A stretch of 64,000 nt of DNA from Bacteroidota bacterium (GCA_029262835.1 JAJCYQ010000031.1:24850-88849), one strand, 5' to 3'. Shown: positions 25,722-35,371, counted from the stretch's first letter. Notes: generated from the letters alone by a model not told the origin. Program-made: numbers and translations.

Positions 25722-27278
25722 ATGGTTTCTTTGGTCATTTTTCTTCCGCTCGTCGGAGCCGTGTTGACGATGCTGGCACGCAGTGAGTCGGCCATCCGCT
25801 GGTCGGCACTCCTTGTAACATCGGCAACATTCCTGCTGTCACTCGGACTTTATTTCCAGTTCGACCCCGGTGTATCGACCCAGGCCGTCCCCCAGATGGC
25901 GCAGATCAGCGATCTCTGGTTTCCAGACAGCATGGACATCAAGTATTTCGTGGGTATTGATGGGCTGAACCTGCTCCTCATCATGCTCACGACGCTGCTT
26001 GGCCCCATTGTCGTGCTCTCTTCCTGGACGTACATCGGAAAGAACCACAAGCCCTATTACACCCTCTTGCTCGTACTTCAGACGGGCGTAACCGGTGTTT
26101 TTGCGGCATTCGACATCTTCCTGTTCTACATCTTTTTTGAGCTGACGCTGATTCCGATGTACTTCATCATCGGCATATGGGGCGGCGAGAATCGCGTCTA
26201 CGCGGCGGTCAAGTTCGTCATCTATACGCTCGTCGGTTCGCTGCTCATGCTTGTGGCGCTGATCTTCCTTGGCTATGCGGCCGGCGATGCCATCAACGCC
26301 GGTGTGTTCACGACCGACTGGTACAAACTGGTCGCCTTCAACATGCCGCTCGGCACGCAGAACTGGCTGTTCCTGCTTTTTGCGCTGGCCTTCGCCATCA
26401 AGGTGCCACTCTTCCCGCTGCATACCTGGCTTCCCGATGCACACGTCCAGGCGCCCACAGGCGGCTCGGTTGTACTGGCCGGGGTGTTGCTGAAAATGGG
26501 TACATACGGACTTGTCCGATTCTGCTTACCGTTTTTCCCGAATGCCGCACAGGACTACGCCATGCTGTTCGCCGTGCTGGCCGTCATTGGCATCGTGTAC
26601 GGGGCGCTCGTCTCACGCGCCCAGACCGATGCCAAGAAACTCGTGGCCTACTCGTCCGTGAGCCACCTCGGATTCGTCGTCCTTGGCATTTTTGCCTTCA
26701 ATGTCGAAGCCATGCAGGGCGCCATGATCCAGATGATCAACCACGGCATTTCGACCGGCGCGCTCTTCCTCATTGTGGGCATGCTCTATGAGCGCCGCCA
26801 CACACGGGAAATGTCCGATTACGGCGGAATTGCCAAATCCGTACCGGTCCTGACGTTTTTCATGGTCGTTTCGGTGCTGGCATCGGCCGGTCTGCCGGGA
26901 CTCAACGGTTTCGTGGGCGAATTCCTCATCCTGATCGGTTCATTCAGCAGTACTTCGCTGGCCAGCCCATGGCTGGTAGTCGTTGCCACGACGGGTGTCA
27001 TCCTGGCTGCGGTCTACCTGCTCTACATGGTCTACGCCATGTTCTGGGGTACGCTTGACCGCGACGAGAACCGGGACATGAAGGATCTCAACAAGCGGGA
27101 ACTCGGCCTGCTTATTCCTCTGGCCGTTCTTATGGTTGTCATGGGCCTGGCACCCTCGCCGTTTTTAGCCAAAAGTGAACCAGCCGTAAAGGATCTGCTC
27201 GAAACCATTGAGACCAAACGCCTGGCGGCTGAAGAAATGGCCAGCTCCGCGCAGGCGCTCCCGCTGACTATCGATTGA
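25722..27278 (+). CDS. nuoM: NADH-quinone oxidoreductase subunit M
   Basis: 518 aa antiporter-like subunit (Nqo13/ND4) with about 14 helices. Conserved signals: the helix-5 glutamate in FFELTLIPMYFIIGIWG, the lysine in FAIKVPLFPLHTWLPDAH and QAPTGGSVVLAGVLLKMG, and AKKLVAYSSVSHLGFV. The C-terminal tail (about 30 residues, Lys/Glu/Ala) is slightly longer than usual. It starts 6 bp after nuoL and is followed by nhaD after 23 bp instead of nuoN. Confidence 0.96.
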   Translation: MVSLVIFLPLVGAVLTMLARSESAIRWSALLVTSATFLLSLGLYFQFDPGVSTQAVPQMAQISDLWFPDSMDIKYFVGIDGLNLLLIMLTTLLGPIVVLSSWTYIGKNHKPYYTLLLVLQTGVTGVFAAFDIFLFYIFFELTLIPMYFIIGIWGGENRVYAAVKFVIYTLVGSLLMLVALIFLGYAAGDAINAGVFTTDWYKLVAFNMPLGTQNWLFLLFALAFAIKVPLFPLHTWLPDAHVQAPTGGSVVLAGVLLKMGTYGLVRFCLPFFPNAAQDYAMLFAVLAVIGIVYGALVSRAQTDAKKLVAYSSVSHLGFVVLGIFAFNVEAMQGAMIQMINHGISTGALFLIVGMLYERRHTREMSDYGGIAKSVPVLTFFMVVSVLASAGLPGLNGFVGEFLILIGSFSSTSLASPWLVVVATTGVILAAVYLLYMVYAMFWGTLDRDENRDMKDLNKRELGLLIPLAVLMVVMGLAPSPFLAKSEPAVKDLLETIETKRLAAEEMASSAQALPLTID

Positions 27279-27301
27279 CCCAGGACTGAACCATATTTTC
27301 C

Positions 27302-28807
27302 ATGCGCCACGCTGCCCTGACGTTGATTCTTGTGATGACGGCCCTTGCACTGGGGCCCGCACTGCCCGTAGCGGCGCAGCAGGCGGCGGCGCCAGCCGAT
27401 ACGGCCGAGCTGCATGATGAAGAAGCGGGGGCGTCGCATGTGGAGTCGGCGCAGGAGCACGCCGCCGACGATGAACACGCCGGCGACCACGGCCCGCTCC
27501 CCCCTGTATGGCTGGTACTCCCCTTTGCGGCGCTGCTGGTCATGATTGCCACCGGTCCGCTGTTTTTTGCGCACCACTGGCACCATCACTACCCGAAATA
27601 CTCCGTCGCGTTGGGCGTTTTCGTCAGCCTCTATTACGTTTTTGTACTCAAGTCGCCCATCGCCGTGGAGCACGCGGCGACCGAGTACATGTCGTTCATT
27701 GCGCTCGTGGCCTCGCTCTTCATTGCAGCCAGCGGCATCTTTGTGAGCATCAACGCCAAGGGCACTCCACTGAACAACGTGGTCCTGCTCTTTGCCGCGT
27801 CGGTCATTGCCAACCTGATAGCCACGACCGGGTCGGCCATGCTCTTCATCCGTTCCTACATGCGGCTGAACAAGGGGCGCCTCAAGGCCTACCATATCGT
27901 CTTCTTCATTTTCCTGGTCGCCAACGTAGGCGGTGCCCTCACACCAATTGGCGATCCCCCGCTGTTCCTCGGCTTCCTGCGCGGCGTTCCGTTCTTCTGG
28001 ACGTTCACGCACGTCTGGTACATCTGGCTGCCGGCGACAGCGATGATCCTCTTCATCTTCTACGTGCTCGACAGCCGCAACAAGGCTACCTCGCCCGACC
28101 CTGTCCCGGGCAAATCCATTGTATCTCTCGAAGGATCGAAGAGCTTCTTCTGGGTTGCCATCATTATCGTGTCGGTGTTCATTGACCCGAACGTCTTCCC
28201 CTGGGTGCCCGATCTGCATGCCATGCTCGGCGTTCCGTTCGGGATCCGTGAGATCATCATGTTCACGGTCGCCTTCCTGGCCTACAAGACGGCCGACAAG
28301 ACGGCCATGGAGAAAAACGAGTTCAACTTCGAGCCCATCCGTGAGGTTGGCTGGCTCTTCCTGGGTATTTTCGCGACCATGCAGCCGGCACTCCAACTCA
28401 TCTCCAATTTCGCCTCTCAGAATGCCGACTCCCTCACGGTCGGCCTGTTCTATTGGGGCACGGGTGTGCTCTCAGGCATTCTTGACAACGCGCCGACCTA
28501 CCTCAACTTCCTGGCCGCCTCGATGGGCAAGTTCGGTATGGATGTAAACGACCCGGCATCGGTCAGAGCCTTCGCCGAATCGCTCGACTCCGCCATCTAC
28601 CTGCAGGCCATTTCCGTGGCCGCCGTGTTCTTCGGGGCCATGTCCTATATCGGGAACGCCCCCAACTTCATGGTCAAGGCCATAGCTGAATCCAACGGCG
28701 TCGAAACCCCCTCTTTCATGGGCTACATCGTTCGCTACTCGCTTCCCATTCTCCTGCCAGTCTACTTCATCATTTACGTCATCTTCTATAGCGGGTGGAT
28801 ACTATGA
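27302..28807 (+). CDS. nhaD: NhaD-type Na+/H+ antiporter
   Basis: 501 aa. A signal peptide-like N-terminus (cleavage plausible after PVAAQ, about residue 24) is followed by a His/Glu/Asp-rich segment (residues about 37-64) and then 12-13 membrane helices of the ion transporter superfamily. The NhaD hallmark GGALTPIGDPPLFLGFLRGV (about 210-229) and LSGILDNAPTYLNFLAA (about 391-407, the second half-helix with its aspartate/asparagine) are present. NhaD expels sodium in exchange for protons. Its place between nuoM and nuoN, coupled by an ATGA overlap with the next gene, ties it to complex I expression and suggests sodium and proton cycling are linked. This arrangement is known in Rhodothermus marinus. 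Confidence 0.93.
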   Translation: MRHAALTLILVMTALALGPALPVAAQQAAAPADTAELHDEEAGASHVESAQEHAADDEHAGDHGPLPPVWLVLPFAALLVMIATGPLFFAHHWHHHYPKYSVALGVFVSLYYVFVLKSPIAVEHAATEYMSFIALVASLFIAASGIFVSINAKGTPLNNVVLLFAASVIANLIATTGSAMLFIRSYMRLNKGRLKAYHIVFFIFLVANVGGALTPIGDPPLFLGFLRGVPFFWTFTHVWYIWLPATAMILFIFYVLDSRNKATSPDPVPGKSIVSLEGSKSFFWVAIIIVSVFIDPNVFPWVPDLHAMLGVPFGIREIIMFTVAFLAYKTADKTAMEKNEFNFEPIREVGWLFLGIFATMQPALQLISNFASQNADSLTVGLFYWGTGVLSGILDNAPTYLNFLAASMGKFGMDVNDPASVRAFAESLDSAIYLQAISVAAVFFGAMSYIGNAPNFMVKAIAESNGVETPSFMGYIVRYSLPILLPVYFIIYVIFYSGWIL

Positions 28808-29094
28808 GCCATGCCTTATCACACGATGAAATCGCAGAAAAGCTCGATGGGCTCCCTGGCTGGACGCACGAAAACGATGCGCTCGCCAGGACCTTCACGT
28901 TCGGCTCCTTCAAGGAGGCCGTCAGCTTCCTGGTCCGTGTGGCTTTCGAAGCCGAAGCCCTCAACCATCATCCTGAGCTGGCGAATGTCTACAACAAGGT
29001 GGATGTCCGGCTCACGACGCACGACGTGGGCAACAAGGTATCTGACAAGGACATCGAACTGGCCGGACGCATAGACTCTCTGAGCTGGGTATAA
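28804..29094 (+). CDS. phhB: Pterin-4-alpha-carbinolamine dehydratase
   Basis: 96 aa, the full length of the PCD/DCoH family. The active-site motif EALNHHPELANVYNKVDV (H-H-P block, about 50-67) and LTTHDVG are intact. The enzyme recycles 4a-hydroxytetrahydrobiopterin made by aromatic amino-acid hydroxylases. It overlaps the nhaD stop (ATGA) and ends 3 bp before nuoN, so it is firmly part of the complex I operon. No hydroxylase gene is nearby. A role linked to complex I assembly or to molybdopterin/biopterin has been speculated for such contexts, not shown. Confidence 0.93.
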   Translation: MSHALSHDEIAEKLDGLPGWTHENDALARTFTFGSFKEAVSFLVRVAFEAEALNHHPELANVYNKVDVRLTTHDVGNKVSDKDIELAGRIDSLSWV

Positions 29095-29097
29095 ATT

Positions 29098-30552
29098 ATG
29101 GATCTTTCGCAGGCATATTCCTCCATGTGGGCCGACATTGCCGCTGCCCTGCCGCTCGTCATCGTTTCGCTGGCGGGGCTGGTGGTGGTCGTCTTTGACG
29201 CCTACCGAAACCGGCACGCTGCGACCCCGCTCATTACGCTCGCGGCGCTCGTCCTTGCCTTCGCCGTTGAAATCCCGGCCCTTTCGGCGGACGGTACAGC
29301 ATTCCATGGCATGCTGCGGATTGGCGGCGCGGCGGCCTTCGTCAACCTGCTCATCCTTGGCAGCGGCATACTGACCGTCATGCTGGCCATGCCGTACCTG
29401 AAACGGCTCGACATGCACATCGGGGAGGTCTATTCGATGGTGCTTTTTGCTACAGCGGGCATGCTCATGCTGGGCGCGGCAAACCACCTCGTGACCATCT
29501 TCGTGGGCCTTGAAACGATGTCCGTGTGTCTCTACATCCTGACAGGCCTTGTTCGAAAGAACCAGGGCGCCATTGAGAGTGCACTCAAGTATTTCCTGCT
29601 GGGTGCCTTCTCCACCGGCTTCTTCCTCTACGGCATGGCGCTCCTCTATGGCGCGACAGGTACAATGAGCCTGTCCGACATGCAGGTTGCCGCTGGCAGT
29701 GGATCGGTCATGTTCTGGGCGGGTGTGGCGCTCCTGCTCGTCGGGTTTCTGTTCAAGGTCAGCGCCGTCCCGTTCCATATGTGGACGCCCGACGTGTACC
29801 AGGGCGCCCCAACCCCGCTGGTCGGATTCATGTCCACGGCGTCCAAAGCCGCTGCCTTTGCTGCGCTGATCACCGTACTCGTGCTGGCCCTGCCGCCCGA
29901 GCGATGGACCGGCGTGTTGGCCGTATTTGCAGTCATCACGATGGTGATTGGCAACGTCCTCGCCCTCTCACAGTCGAACGTCAAGCGGATGCTCGCCTAT
30001 TCATCTATTGCCCACGCCGGCTACATCCTGGTGGCACTCGCGGCAGGGACTCCGGAAGGCTACTCGGGCGCACTGTTCTACCTGCTCGTCTATACGGTCA
30101 TGAACATCGGCGCCTTTGGCGTCATGAGCCAACTGGAATGGGACGACGCCCAGGGCAGTACACAGAGCCTTGATTCGCTCGCTGGCGTCGGCTACCGCCG
30201 GCCACTTCTCGGATGGACAATGGTATTTTTCATGTTTTCCCTTGCCGGGTTTCCTCCGCTGGCCGGTTTCCTCGGCAAGTGGGCTGTCTTTGCTCCAGCC
30301 ATCGATGCCGATCTTGTCTGGCTGGCCATCACGGGGGTCCTGGCAAGCGCCGTGTCGGCCTATTACTACCTGCGCGTGCTCGTCGTCTTCTTCATGAAGA
30401 GTGCCCGCGATGGTGAGCCCGGAACCGCCGCCGGTGAAGCCTTCGTTATTCCGACCATGACGCGCGGCGTACTCATTTTCTGCACCGCACTGCTCGTCGT
30501 GCTCGGCGTCACCACGTTCGCCTGGGATTTGACGGGGACTTTCTTCGGTTGA
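29098..30552 (+). CDS. nuoN: NADH-quinone oxidoreductase subunit N
   Basis: 484 aa antiporter-like subunit (Nqo14/ND2) with about 14 helices. The helix-5 carboxylate in FVGLETMSVCLYILTG, the lysine in LFKVSAVPFHMWTPDVYQGA and the block TPLVGFMSTASKAAAFAAL with its lysine are in place, as is VKRMLAYSSIAHAGYILVAL. Last gene of the nuoJ-nuoN unit; 138 bp of untranslated sequence separate it from the superoxide dismutase gene. Confidence 0.95.
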   Translation: MDLSQAYSSMWADIAAALPLVIVSLAGLVVVVFDAYRNRHAATPLITLAALVLAFAVEIPALSADGTAFHGMLRIGGAAAFVNLLILGSGILTVMLAMPYLKRLDMHIGEVYSMVLFATAGMLMLGAANHLVTIFVGLETMSVCLYILTGLVRKNQGAIESALKYFLLGAFSTGFFLYGMALLYGATGTMSLSDMQVAAGSGSVMFWAGVALLLVGFLFKVSAVPFHMWTPDVYQGAPTPLVGFMSTASKAAAFAALITVLVLALPPERWTGVLAVFAVITMVIGNVLALSQSNVKRMLAYSSIAHAGYILVALAAGTPEGYSGALFYLLVYTVMNIGAFGVMSQLEWDDAQGSTQSLDSLAGVGYRRPLLGWTMVFFMFSLAGFPPLAGFLGKWAVFAPAIDADLVWLAITGVLASAVSAYYYLRVLVVFFMKSARDGEPGTAAGEAFVIPTMTRGVLIFCTALLVVLGVTTFAWDLTGTFFG

Positions 30553-30690
30553 TGGCGCCCAGCGAAATTCCGCCTCCGAAGCGAATTGACGCCATTCTTA
30601 AAACCGTCTTGAAAACAAGAGCGGGGCGCCCATCGTACGACAGGCCTGAATAAACACTGGAATACATCATTCAACGGCCCACCAAGACCA

Positions 30691-31296
30691 ATGGCACATA
30701 CTTTACCTGATCTTCCCTACGCCCACGACGCTCTCGAACCCCACATTGATGCCCGCACCATGGAAATTCACCATGGGAAGCACCACGCCGGTTACGTGGC
30801 GAAACTGAACGCCGCCCTTGAGGGCCACGATGCACTGCTGGCCAAGTCCGTGGAAGACCTGCTCGGCGGCATTGACAGCGTCCCGGAAGGTATCCGCGGC
30901 GCCGTCCGCAACAATGGCGGTGGCCACGCCAACCACTCGCTGTTCTGGAGCATACTTTCTCCAAATGGAGGCGGCAGCCCGTCTGGCGACCTCGGGGCGT
31001 CCATTGACAGTGCATTCGGTTCATTCGATGCGTTCAAGGAGGAGTTCTCAAATGCCGCCGCGACGCGGTTCGGCTCCGGCTGGGCCTGGCTTGTCGTCTC
31101 AGGCGGCAAGCTCAAGGTCTATTCGACCGCCAACCAGGATTCTCCCCTCATGCAGGGCGATACCCCGGTTCTCGGGCTCGATGTATGGGAGCACGCCTAC
31201 TATCTGAACTATCAGAACCGCCGCCCGGACTATATTTCGGCTTTCTGGAACGTGGTCGACTGGAATGCAGTAGCGGCACGTGTCAACGCAGTTTGA
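30691..31296 (+). CDS. sodA: Superoxide dismutase, Fe/Mn family (Mn-like)
   Basis: 201 aa cytosolic enzyme that dismutates superoxide. Metal ligands are H27 (EIHHGKHH), H82 ([11 protein letters not shown]), D164 and H168 (DVWEHAYY). The GGHANH pattern, the Q in STANQDSPL and the WLVVSGGKL stretch favour manganese over iron, although cambialistic use cannot be excluded. No signal peptide. The coding sequence overlaps the GTG start of the next gene by 17 bp. Confidence 0.94.
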   Translation: MAHTLPDLPYAHDALEPHIDARTMEIHHGKHHAGYVAKLNAALEGHDALLAKSVEDLLGGIDSVPEGIRGAVRNNGGGHANHSLFWSILSPNGGGSPSGDLGASIDSAFGSFDAFKEEFSNAAATRFGSGWAWLVVSGGKLKVYSTANQDSPLMQGDTPVLGLDVWEHAYYLNYQNRRPDYISAFWNVVDWNAVAARVNAV

Positions 31297-31999
31297 CGTT
31301 GCGCTTCCACGGGACATTCCCGCGGATATCCAGGTTCTGTCAGGTTCGCTCAGCGATCTTGACGATGGTTCGTGGGTGGACGTTCTGACGCATGAAGAAC
31401 ATGACCGGCGGGCCTCGTTCAGGAACGAGGCCCGCCGTCGTCTTTTTACGCTCGGCCGCCTGGTATTGCGCCAACACCTGGGCGAACGGCTTGACCTGGA
31501 TCCGGCGCAGGTGCCGATTTCCATCCACGAAAGCGGACGCCTCGTGCTGGACGCTGGCGGAGTCCGTGGCCGCCCCGGTGCCCAATCCTCCCACCTGCAG
31601 ATTTCCCTTGCCCACTCGGGTGAGCGTGCTATCGCCGCGAGTGGCAACCGGCCGCTCGGCGTGGACATTGAGATCATGAAGCCGCGTACGGAGCGCCTGC
31701 TCGACTACATCACGCACGCGGACGAGCGGCCGCTCCTGGGCCTCCTGGCGCCGACCGCGCACGAACAACTTCATGCTGTCTGGACCATCAAGGAAGCCGT
31801 TCTGAAGGGCTCGGGCACGGGACTTCGCACGGGACCCCGCCACCTTCGTATCACAGCCCGGAATCCCGTGCCGACTGCGGCCATGGCAACTTCCCCCAAG
31901 AATTGGCGCCTGGCTGCCGTCCAGGATACCGGCGGCCAGACCTGGAACGGCATCTACCATTTTAGCGACGACTATGCCGTAGCCGTGGCGTGGGGATGA
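31280..31999 (+). CDS. 4'-phosphopantetheinyl transferase superfamily protein (Sfp type)
   Basis: 239 aa; transfers phosphopantetheine from CoA to carrier proteins. The two hallmark sites are present: GVDIE (residues 127-131, Mg2+ aspartate/glutamate) and [12 protein letters not shown] (168-179, WxxKEA), with [12 protein letters not shown] before them. Two-lobed length fits the Sfp/Gsp group, which serves fatty-acid and often polyketide or peptide synthases; no such cluster is in the window, so it may be the general ACP activator. The only workable start is GTG 31280, inside the end of the sod gene. Upstream of the convergent MATE gene (31 bp). Confidence 0.88.
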   Translation: MSTQFDVALPRDIPADIQVLSGSLSDLDDGSWVDVLTHEEHDRRASFRNEARRRLFTLGRLVLRQHLGERLDLDPAQVPISIHESGRLVLDAGGVRGRPGAQSSHLQISLAHSGERAIAASGNRPLGVDIEIMKPRTERLLDYITHADERPLLGLLAPTAHEQLHAVWTIKEAVLKGSGTGLRTGPRHLRITARNPVPTAAMATSPKNWRLAAVQDTGGQTWNGIYHFSDDYAVAVAWG

Positions 32000-32030
32000 T
32001 ACGGGTCGTGACCGGCGAATGGCGGGCGAG

Positions 32031-33437
32031 CTACACTTCCGTCGCCTTCCACCGGCCGAGGCGAAACTGCCAGATGCTGATCAGGGCGGCCGAGGCCTGG
32101 CCCGCCACAATGCCCCAGAATACGCCTTCAGGCCCCAATCCGGCATACAGCGCCAGATACCACGCAACGGGCAACTGGATAACCCAGAAAGCAAACAGGT
32201 GAATCCACGTCGGGGTCGTCGTATCGCCCGCTCCATTGAACGCCTGGATGAGCACCATGCTGACAGCCCAGATCGGGTAGGCGGCTGTCAGGATCCGGAT
32301 ACTCTCGACGCCCACCGACACGGCTGCCTCATCGACCACGAACCAGAGAACGACGGCGTCTGCGAACCACCAGATAGCAGCGCCCATTGCAGAAAGAAAG
32401 ACCGCGTCGACCGCCGTACAGTACCACACCGAGCGCACGGCGCGGTCGGGTTGTTTTGCCCCCAGGTTCTGCCCGACGAGCGTGGCCGCCGCGTTGGCAA
32501 TACCCCAGGATGGGAGCAGTGCAAATACGATAATGCGGATGGCCACCGTGTACCCCGCGAGCGCCTCGCTGCCGAACTCGGCCATGATACGCATGAGGGC
32601 GAGCCAACTGGCCGTTCCCACGAGATATTGCATCATGCCGGGCAGCGAGATACGGATCAGGCGCCGAAGCACGGATCCATGGACGACCATGTGTCGCCGA
32701 AGAACCTGCAGACGGCCCCGCCCCCCCATCAGTACCCAGATCTGGTAGGCTACGCCGGTACCGCGTCCAATCGCGGTTGCCACGGCGGCACCTGTCACAC
32801 CCATCGCCGGTACCGGTCCCCATCCAAAAATCAGGATCGGGTCGAGAATGATATTCAGGATATTGGCCATCCAGAGAGCGCGCATGGCCATCGAGGCGTC
32901 GCCTGCGCCGCGGAAGACGGCGTTGAAGAGGAAAAGCAGCAGGATCGTGGCATTCGTACCGAGCATGACCTGGGCATAGCCGGTTCCGACCTCCACGACG
33001 GCAGGTGACGCACCCATGAGCCGCAAAAGGTCATCGGCAATGAAGACGCACAGTAGCCCGACTGGAATGGCGATGCCGATTGTCAGGAGAAAGGCCTGCC
33101 ACACGGTCGCCGACGCTCCGTCCGGATCGCCCTCCCCCGTGCGCCGCGCGACCATGGCGGTCGCAGCCATACTGAGGCCGAGCCCGATGGCAAAAATGAT
33201 GATGATGAGGCTCGCCGTCAGCCCAACGGCTGCAACCGCATCAGCACCGAGCCGCCCCACAAAGTAGATATCCACCACCTCGAGCACCGACTGCATGACC
33301 ATCTCGAGCACCATCGGAATGGAAAGCACGATGATGGCGCGCCAGAGGCTGCCGGAGGTGTAGTTGAACGAATTGCCGCGCATGGCGGCAGAGATGTCGC
33401 GCCAGAGCGACGACCTGGAATTGGAATCAGAATGCAT
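32031..33437 (-). CDS. MATE family multidrug/sodium exporter
   Basis: 468 aa, 12 membrane helices in two pseudo-symmetric halves, normal length for MATE. The N-terminal half begins IIVLSIPMVLEMVMQSVLE followed by YFVGRLGADAVAAVGL, the characteristic DinF/NorM-like opening; the second half has GMMQYLVGTASWLALM and LVGQNLGAKQPDRA. Exports cationic drugs or metabolites using a Na+ or H+ gradient. A stretch of 245 bp without a supported gene (33438-33682) separates it from the toxin-antitoxin pair. Confidence 0.9.
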   Translation of the reverse strand: MHSDSNSRSSLWRDISAAMRGNSFNYTSGSLWRAIIVLSIPMVLEMVMQSVLEVVDIYFVGRLGADAVAAVGLTASLIIIIFAIGLGLSMAATAMVARRTGEGDPDGASATVWQAFLLTIGIAIPVGLLCVFIADDLLRLMGASPAVVEVGTGYAQVMLGTNATILLLFLFNAVFRGAGDASMAMRALWMANILNIILDPILIFGWGPVPAMGVTGAAVATAIGRGTGVAYQIWVLMGGRGRLQVLRRHMVVHGSVLRRLIRISLPGMMQYLVGTASWLALMRIMAEFGSEALAGYTVAIRIIVFALLPSWGIANAAATLVGQNLGAKQPDRAVRSVWYCTAVDAVFLSAMGAAIWWFADAVVLWFVVDEAAVSVGVESIRILTAAYPIWAVSMVLIQAFNGAGDTTTPTWIHLFAFWVIQLPVAWYLALYAGLGPEGVFWGIVAGQASAALISIWQFRLGRWKATEV

Positions 33438-33682
33438 GAATCGCCGTGTTACTGGGCGACTCGTTCACGATCAAGTTTTCGTGGAATGCGAATCGCCCGC
33501 CTGCTGAATATTGGTCTTCACTGGTCTTGAGGCCTGGCGACGATGTACATGGTAGAGCACCTGATATCTGGGGTCTGACAAGAGACCATGGTCTGGATGC
33601 GCCCGGAACTGGGCAATGGGAAACATACACGCGGTCTGGGCTGGGTACCCAAGAATAAAATCGGCCGGGAAGCTGTTCCACC

Positions 33683-34477
33683 TCAGTCGGGAAGCTGTTC
33701 GACCAGAGCCATCATCACGAGGCTGACGGCAGCGGTCATGTCCCAGTTCGTTCCCGTGGCGAGCAACGGACTGATATCCGCCGTGAATCCTCGGTCCCTC
33801 ATCTTTTCAAGCAGATTTTGTTGAAAACGAAATCGACTGACGCCGTTATTTTCATGTTCCATATACGCCATAAATGCGTCAATTATGGCGTGCGTGTCAA
33901 CTGGCCACTCATTCAATGCTACCGCGAGGTCAAAAAGATCTCGGCCCTTCTTCCGTTGATATAGTGCGCGCAACTTGGTGGCCAATAATTCCTCCAGTGA
34001 ATAGCTGCATATATCGGCCTCTCCGCTGAACCAGCGCGACGCCATCTCGAATCGTTCCTGCCGATATCCAAAAACTGAAAAGTGTTCTCGCGTGTTGATT
34101 TCAACCTTTAGCCTCAGCGGAATCGGGGGTTGATCCTCAGAATCGAATCGGAAATTCAGTGTTACTCGGCCGGCACTCTGCTTCCACTGCGCCTGTCCAA
34201 GCCACGGTTCAAGGACCTCTCGGAGGGCGGTCATCACGGGTCCGGCTGGTTCGGGACGAATCTGCACCAGGTCTATGTCTTCCGAGTACCTATAGGGAGG
34301 TCGGAAATGCAGTTTGTACAGAGCGGTCCCCCCGCGGAAGGCCAATGACGTGCCAATAACGGGGTGTGAAAATATTTCGACCAACGCCCTGCTGATGACA
34401 AGGTCCTGTTCTACCTGGTAATCCTGCACCCATGGTGCTTGGGCTCGCCATTCCGTGATGTAATCTCTTGGGATCAT
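33683..34477 (-). CDS. AbiEii-type nucleotidyltransferase toxin
   Basis: 264 aa DUF1814 nucleotidyltransferase, the toxin of type IV AbiE systems that block phage growth by abortive infection. Motif I is intact, FRGGTALYKLHF followed by RYSEDIDLVQI (about residues 47-72); motif II/III features VEINTREHFSVF and the C-terminal KLRALYQRKKGRDLFDLAVAL helix block are also present. In the family the toxin adds nucleotides, probably to tRNA, using GTP or CTP. Starts 4 bp inside the antitoxin gene, the usual AbiEi-AbiEii order. Confidence 0.87.
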   Translation of the reverse strand: MIPRDYITEWRAQAPWVQDYQVEQDLVISRALVEIFSHPVIGTSLAFRGGTALYKLHFRPPYRYSEDIDLVQIRPEPAGPVMTALREVLEPWLGQAQWKQSAGRVTLNFRFDSEDQPPIPLRLKVEINTREHFSVFGYRQERFEMASRWFSGEADICSYSLEELLATKLRALYQRKKGRDLFDLAVALNEWPVDTHAIIDAFMAYMEHENNGVSRFRFQQNLLEKMRDRGFTADISPLLATGTNWDMTAAVSLVMMALVEQLPD

Positions 34478-35283
34478 GAATCGACCTCAATTTCAGTATT
34501 GACGCCCACTTTCCATTCGTCGTCCCGGTCCGTCAATGAGTCCGTTGATCCTGGCAATAGAAGGGTATACTCACGGGCGTATTTCGAGACAAACGACCTG
34601 AGCTCCCTCATCTGACTGCTGGCGTCAACCAAGTCCATCAAGTAACCCAATCGCTGCGACCATGCAATGGGAGACAGTTTTGCGGACGCTACCAATTTTG
34701 TGGGATCAATTTTCTCTGCCAGATCAGCCAGCACCGAAGCCACGTTGTCGAGCCCTCCGGAGCGATCATAGTATCCGACCAGGTCGAGTGCCGTTGCCTC
34801 AGGCGTCGAGACGGCAATGAATCCGCGGGGAGTATTGAATTCTTCGACGGATATCCGACTCGCGTTCCGCCGCTGGATGAATGCGATACGAACACGACCG
34901 CATGTAATGGGCCGTCTGGTTTTTTCAAGTACGACCTGGAACTCCTGGGGTCGATGATGCGCCGCGCCGTGGAATTGGGCAGCAGACAATAAGCCAACGT
35001 AGTACCGGGCGCCCACGAAATCCATGAGTGCCGGGATGAAGTGATCGGCTGGCAGACAACCGACAGAGCGATACTCAGGCGGAACGATGACGTAAAACCC
35101 GCGCGCTGGAGATGCAATGACGTTCTGCTGCAAAAGCCTATGCATAGCCATCCGGGTGGCTTGCGCTGAGACTCCCAATGCTGCACGTACTTCTCCAGAT
35201 AAGAAGTGGTACCGGCCAGACGCGGCGAGTGCATCCACGTATGTCCGTGCATTTGGAGCGTGATCTTCCGATTTCATACGCAT
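34474..35283 (-). CDS. AbiEi-type antitoxin / transcriptional autorepressor
   Basis: 269 aa. An N-terminal winged helix region (about 15-70: FLSGEVRAALGVSAQATRMA, LLQQNVIASPARGFYVIVPPEY) is followed by the AbiEi antitoxin core with YYVGLLSAAQFHGAAHHRPQ and a variable C-terminus. In studied systems AbiEi binds inverted repeats in its own promoter and neutralises AbiEii. An 8-bp inverted repeat directly upstream fits this. Start may be the first or third codon (both Met); the overlap ATGA with the toxin gene gives coupling. The pair lies between MATE and CPBP genes, with lower-GC codon use than its neighbours, so it was probably acquired. Confidence 0.85.
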   Translation of the reverse strand: MRMKSEDHAPNARTYVDALAASGRYHFLSGEVRAALGVSAQATRMAMHRLLQQNVIASPARGFYVIVPPEYRSVGCLPADHFIPALMDFVGARYYVGLLSAAQFHGAAHHRPQEFQVVLEKTRRPITCGRVRIAFIQRRNASRISVEEFNTPRGFIAVSTPEATALDLVGYYDRSGGLDNVASVLADLAEKIDPTKLVASAKLSPIAWSQRLGYLMDLVDASSQMRELRSFVSKYAREYTLLLPGSTDSLTDRDDEWKVGVNTEIEVDS

Positions 35284-35306
35284 ATAGTAACGATAGTTGT
35301 TACTAT
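35284..35306. promoter_or_regulatory. Palindromic operator upstream of the AbiE pair
   Basis: ATAGTAAC (35284-35291) and GTTACTAT (35299-35306) form a perfect 8-bp inverted repeat with a 7-nt spacer, touching the antitoxin start codon on the minus strand. Known AbiEi proteins repress their own promoter through such repeats, so this is the likely binding site; not tested. Confidence 0.6.
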
Positions 35307-35371
35307 GTGCAAATGATTTCTAAGCTATTCCAGGATTGAAACCATCCCGCTCTTTTCCGTAGGCCGGAAGG

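Noticed and set aside
30551..30635. Long-range hairpin around GGCGCC after nuoN
   Set aside because: The arms are about 65 nt apart with a bulge and only 10 bp; pairing is plausible but too weak to call a terminator.
33427..33681. Possible 84-residue gene between MATE and the AbiEii toxin
   Set aside because: No similarity, no ribosome site, low-complexity composition; the 245-bp gap shows nothing I can support.
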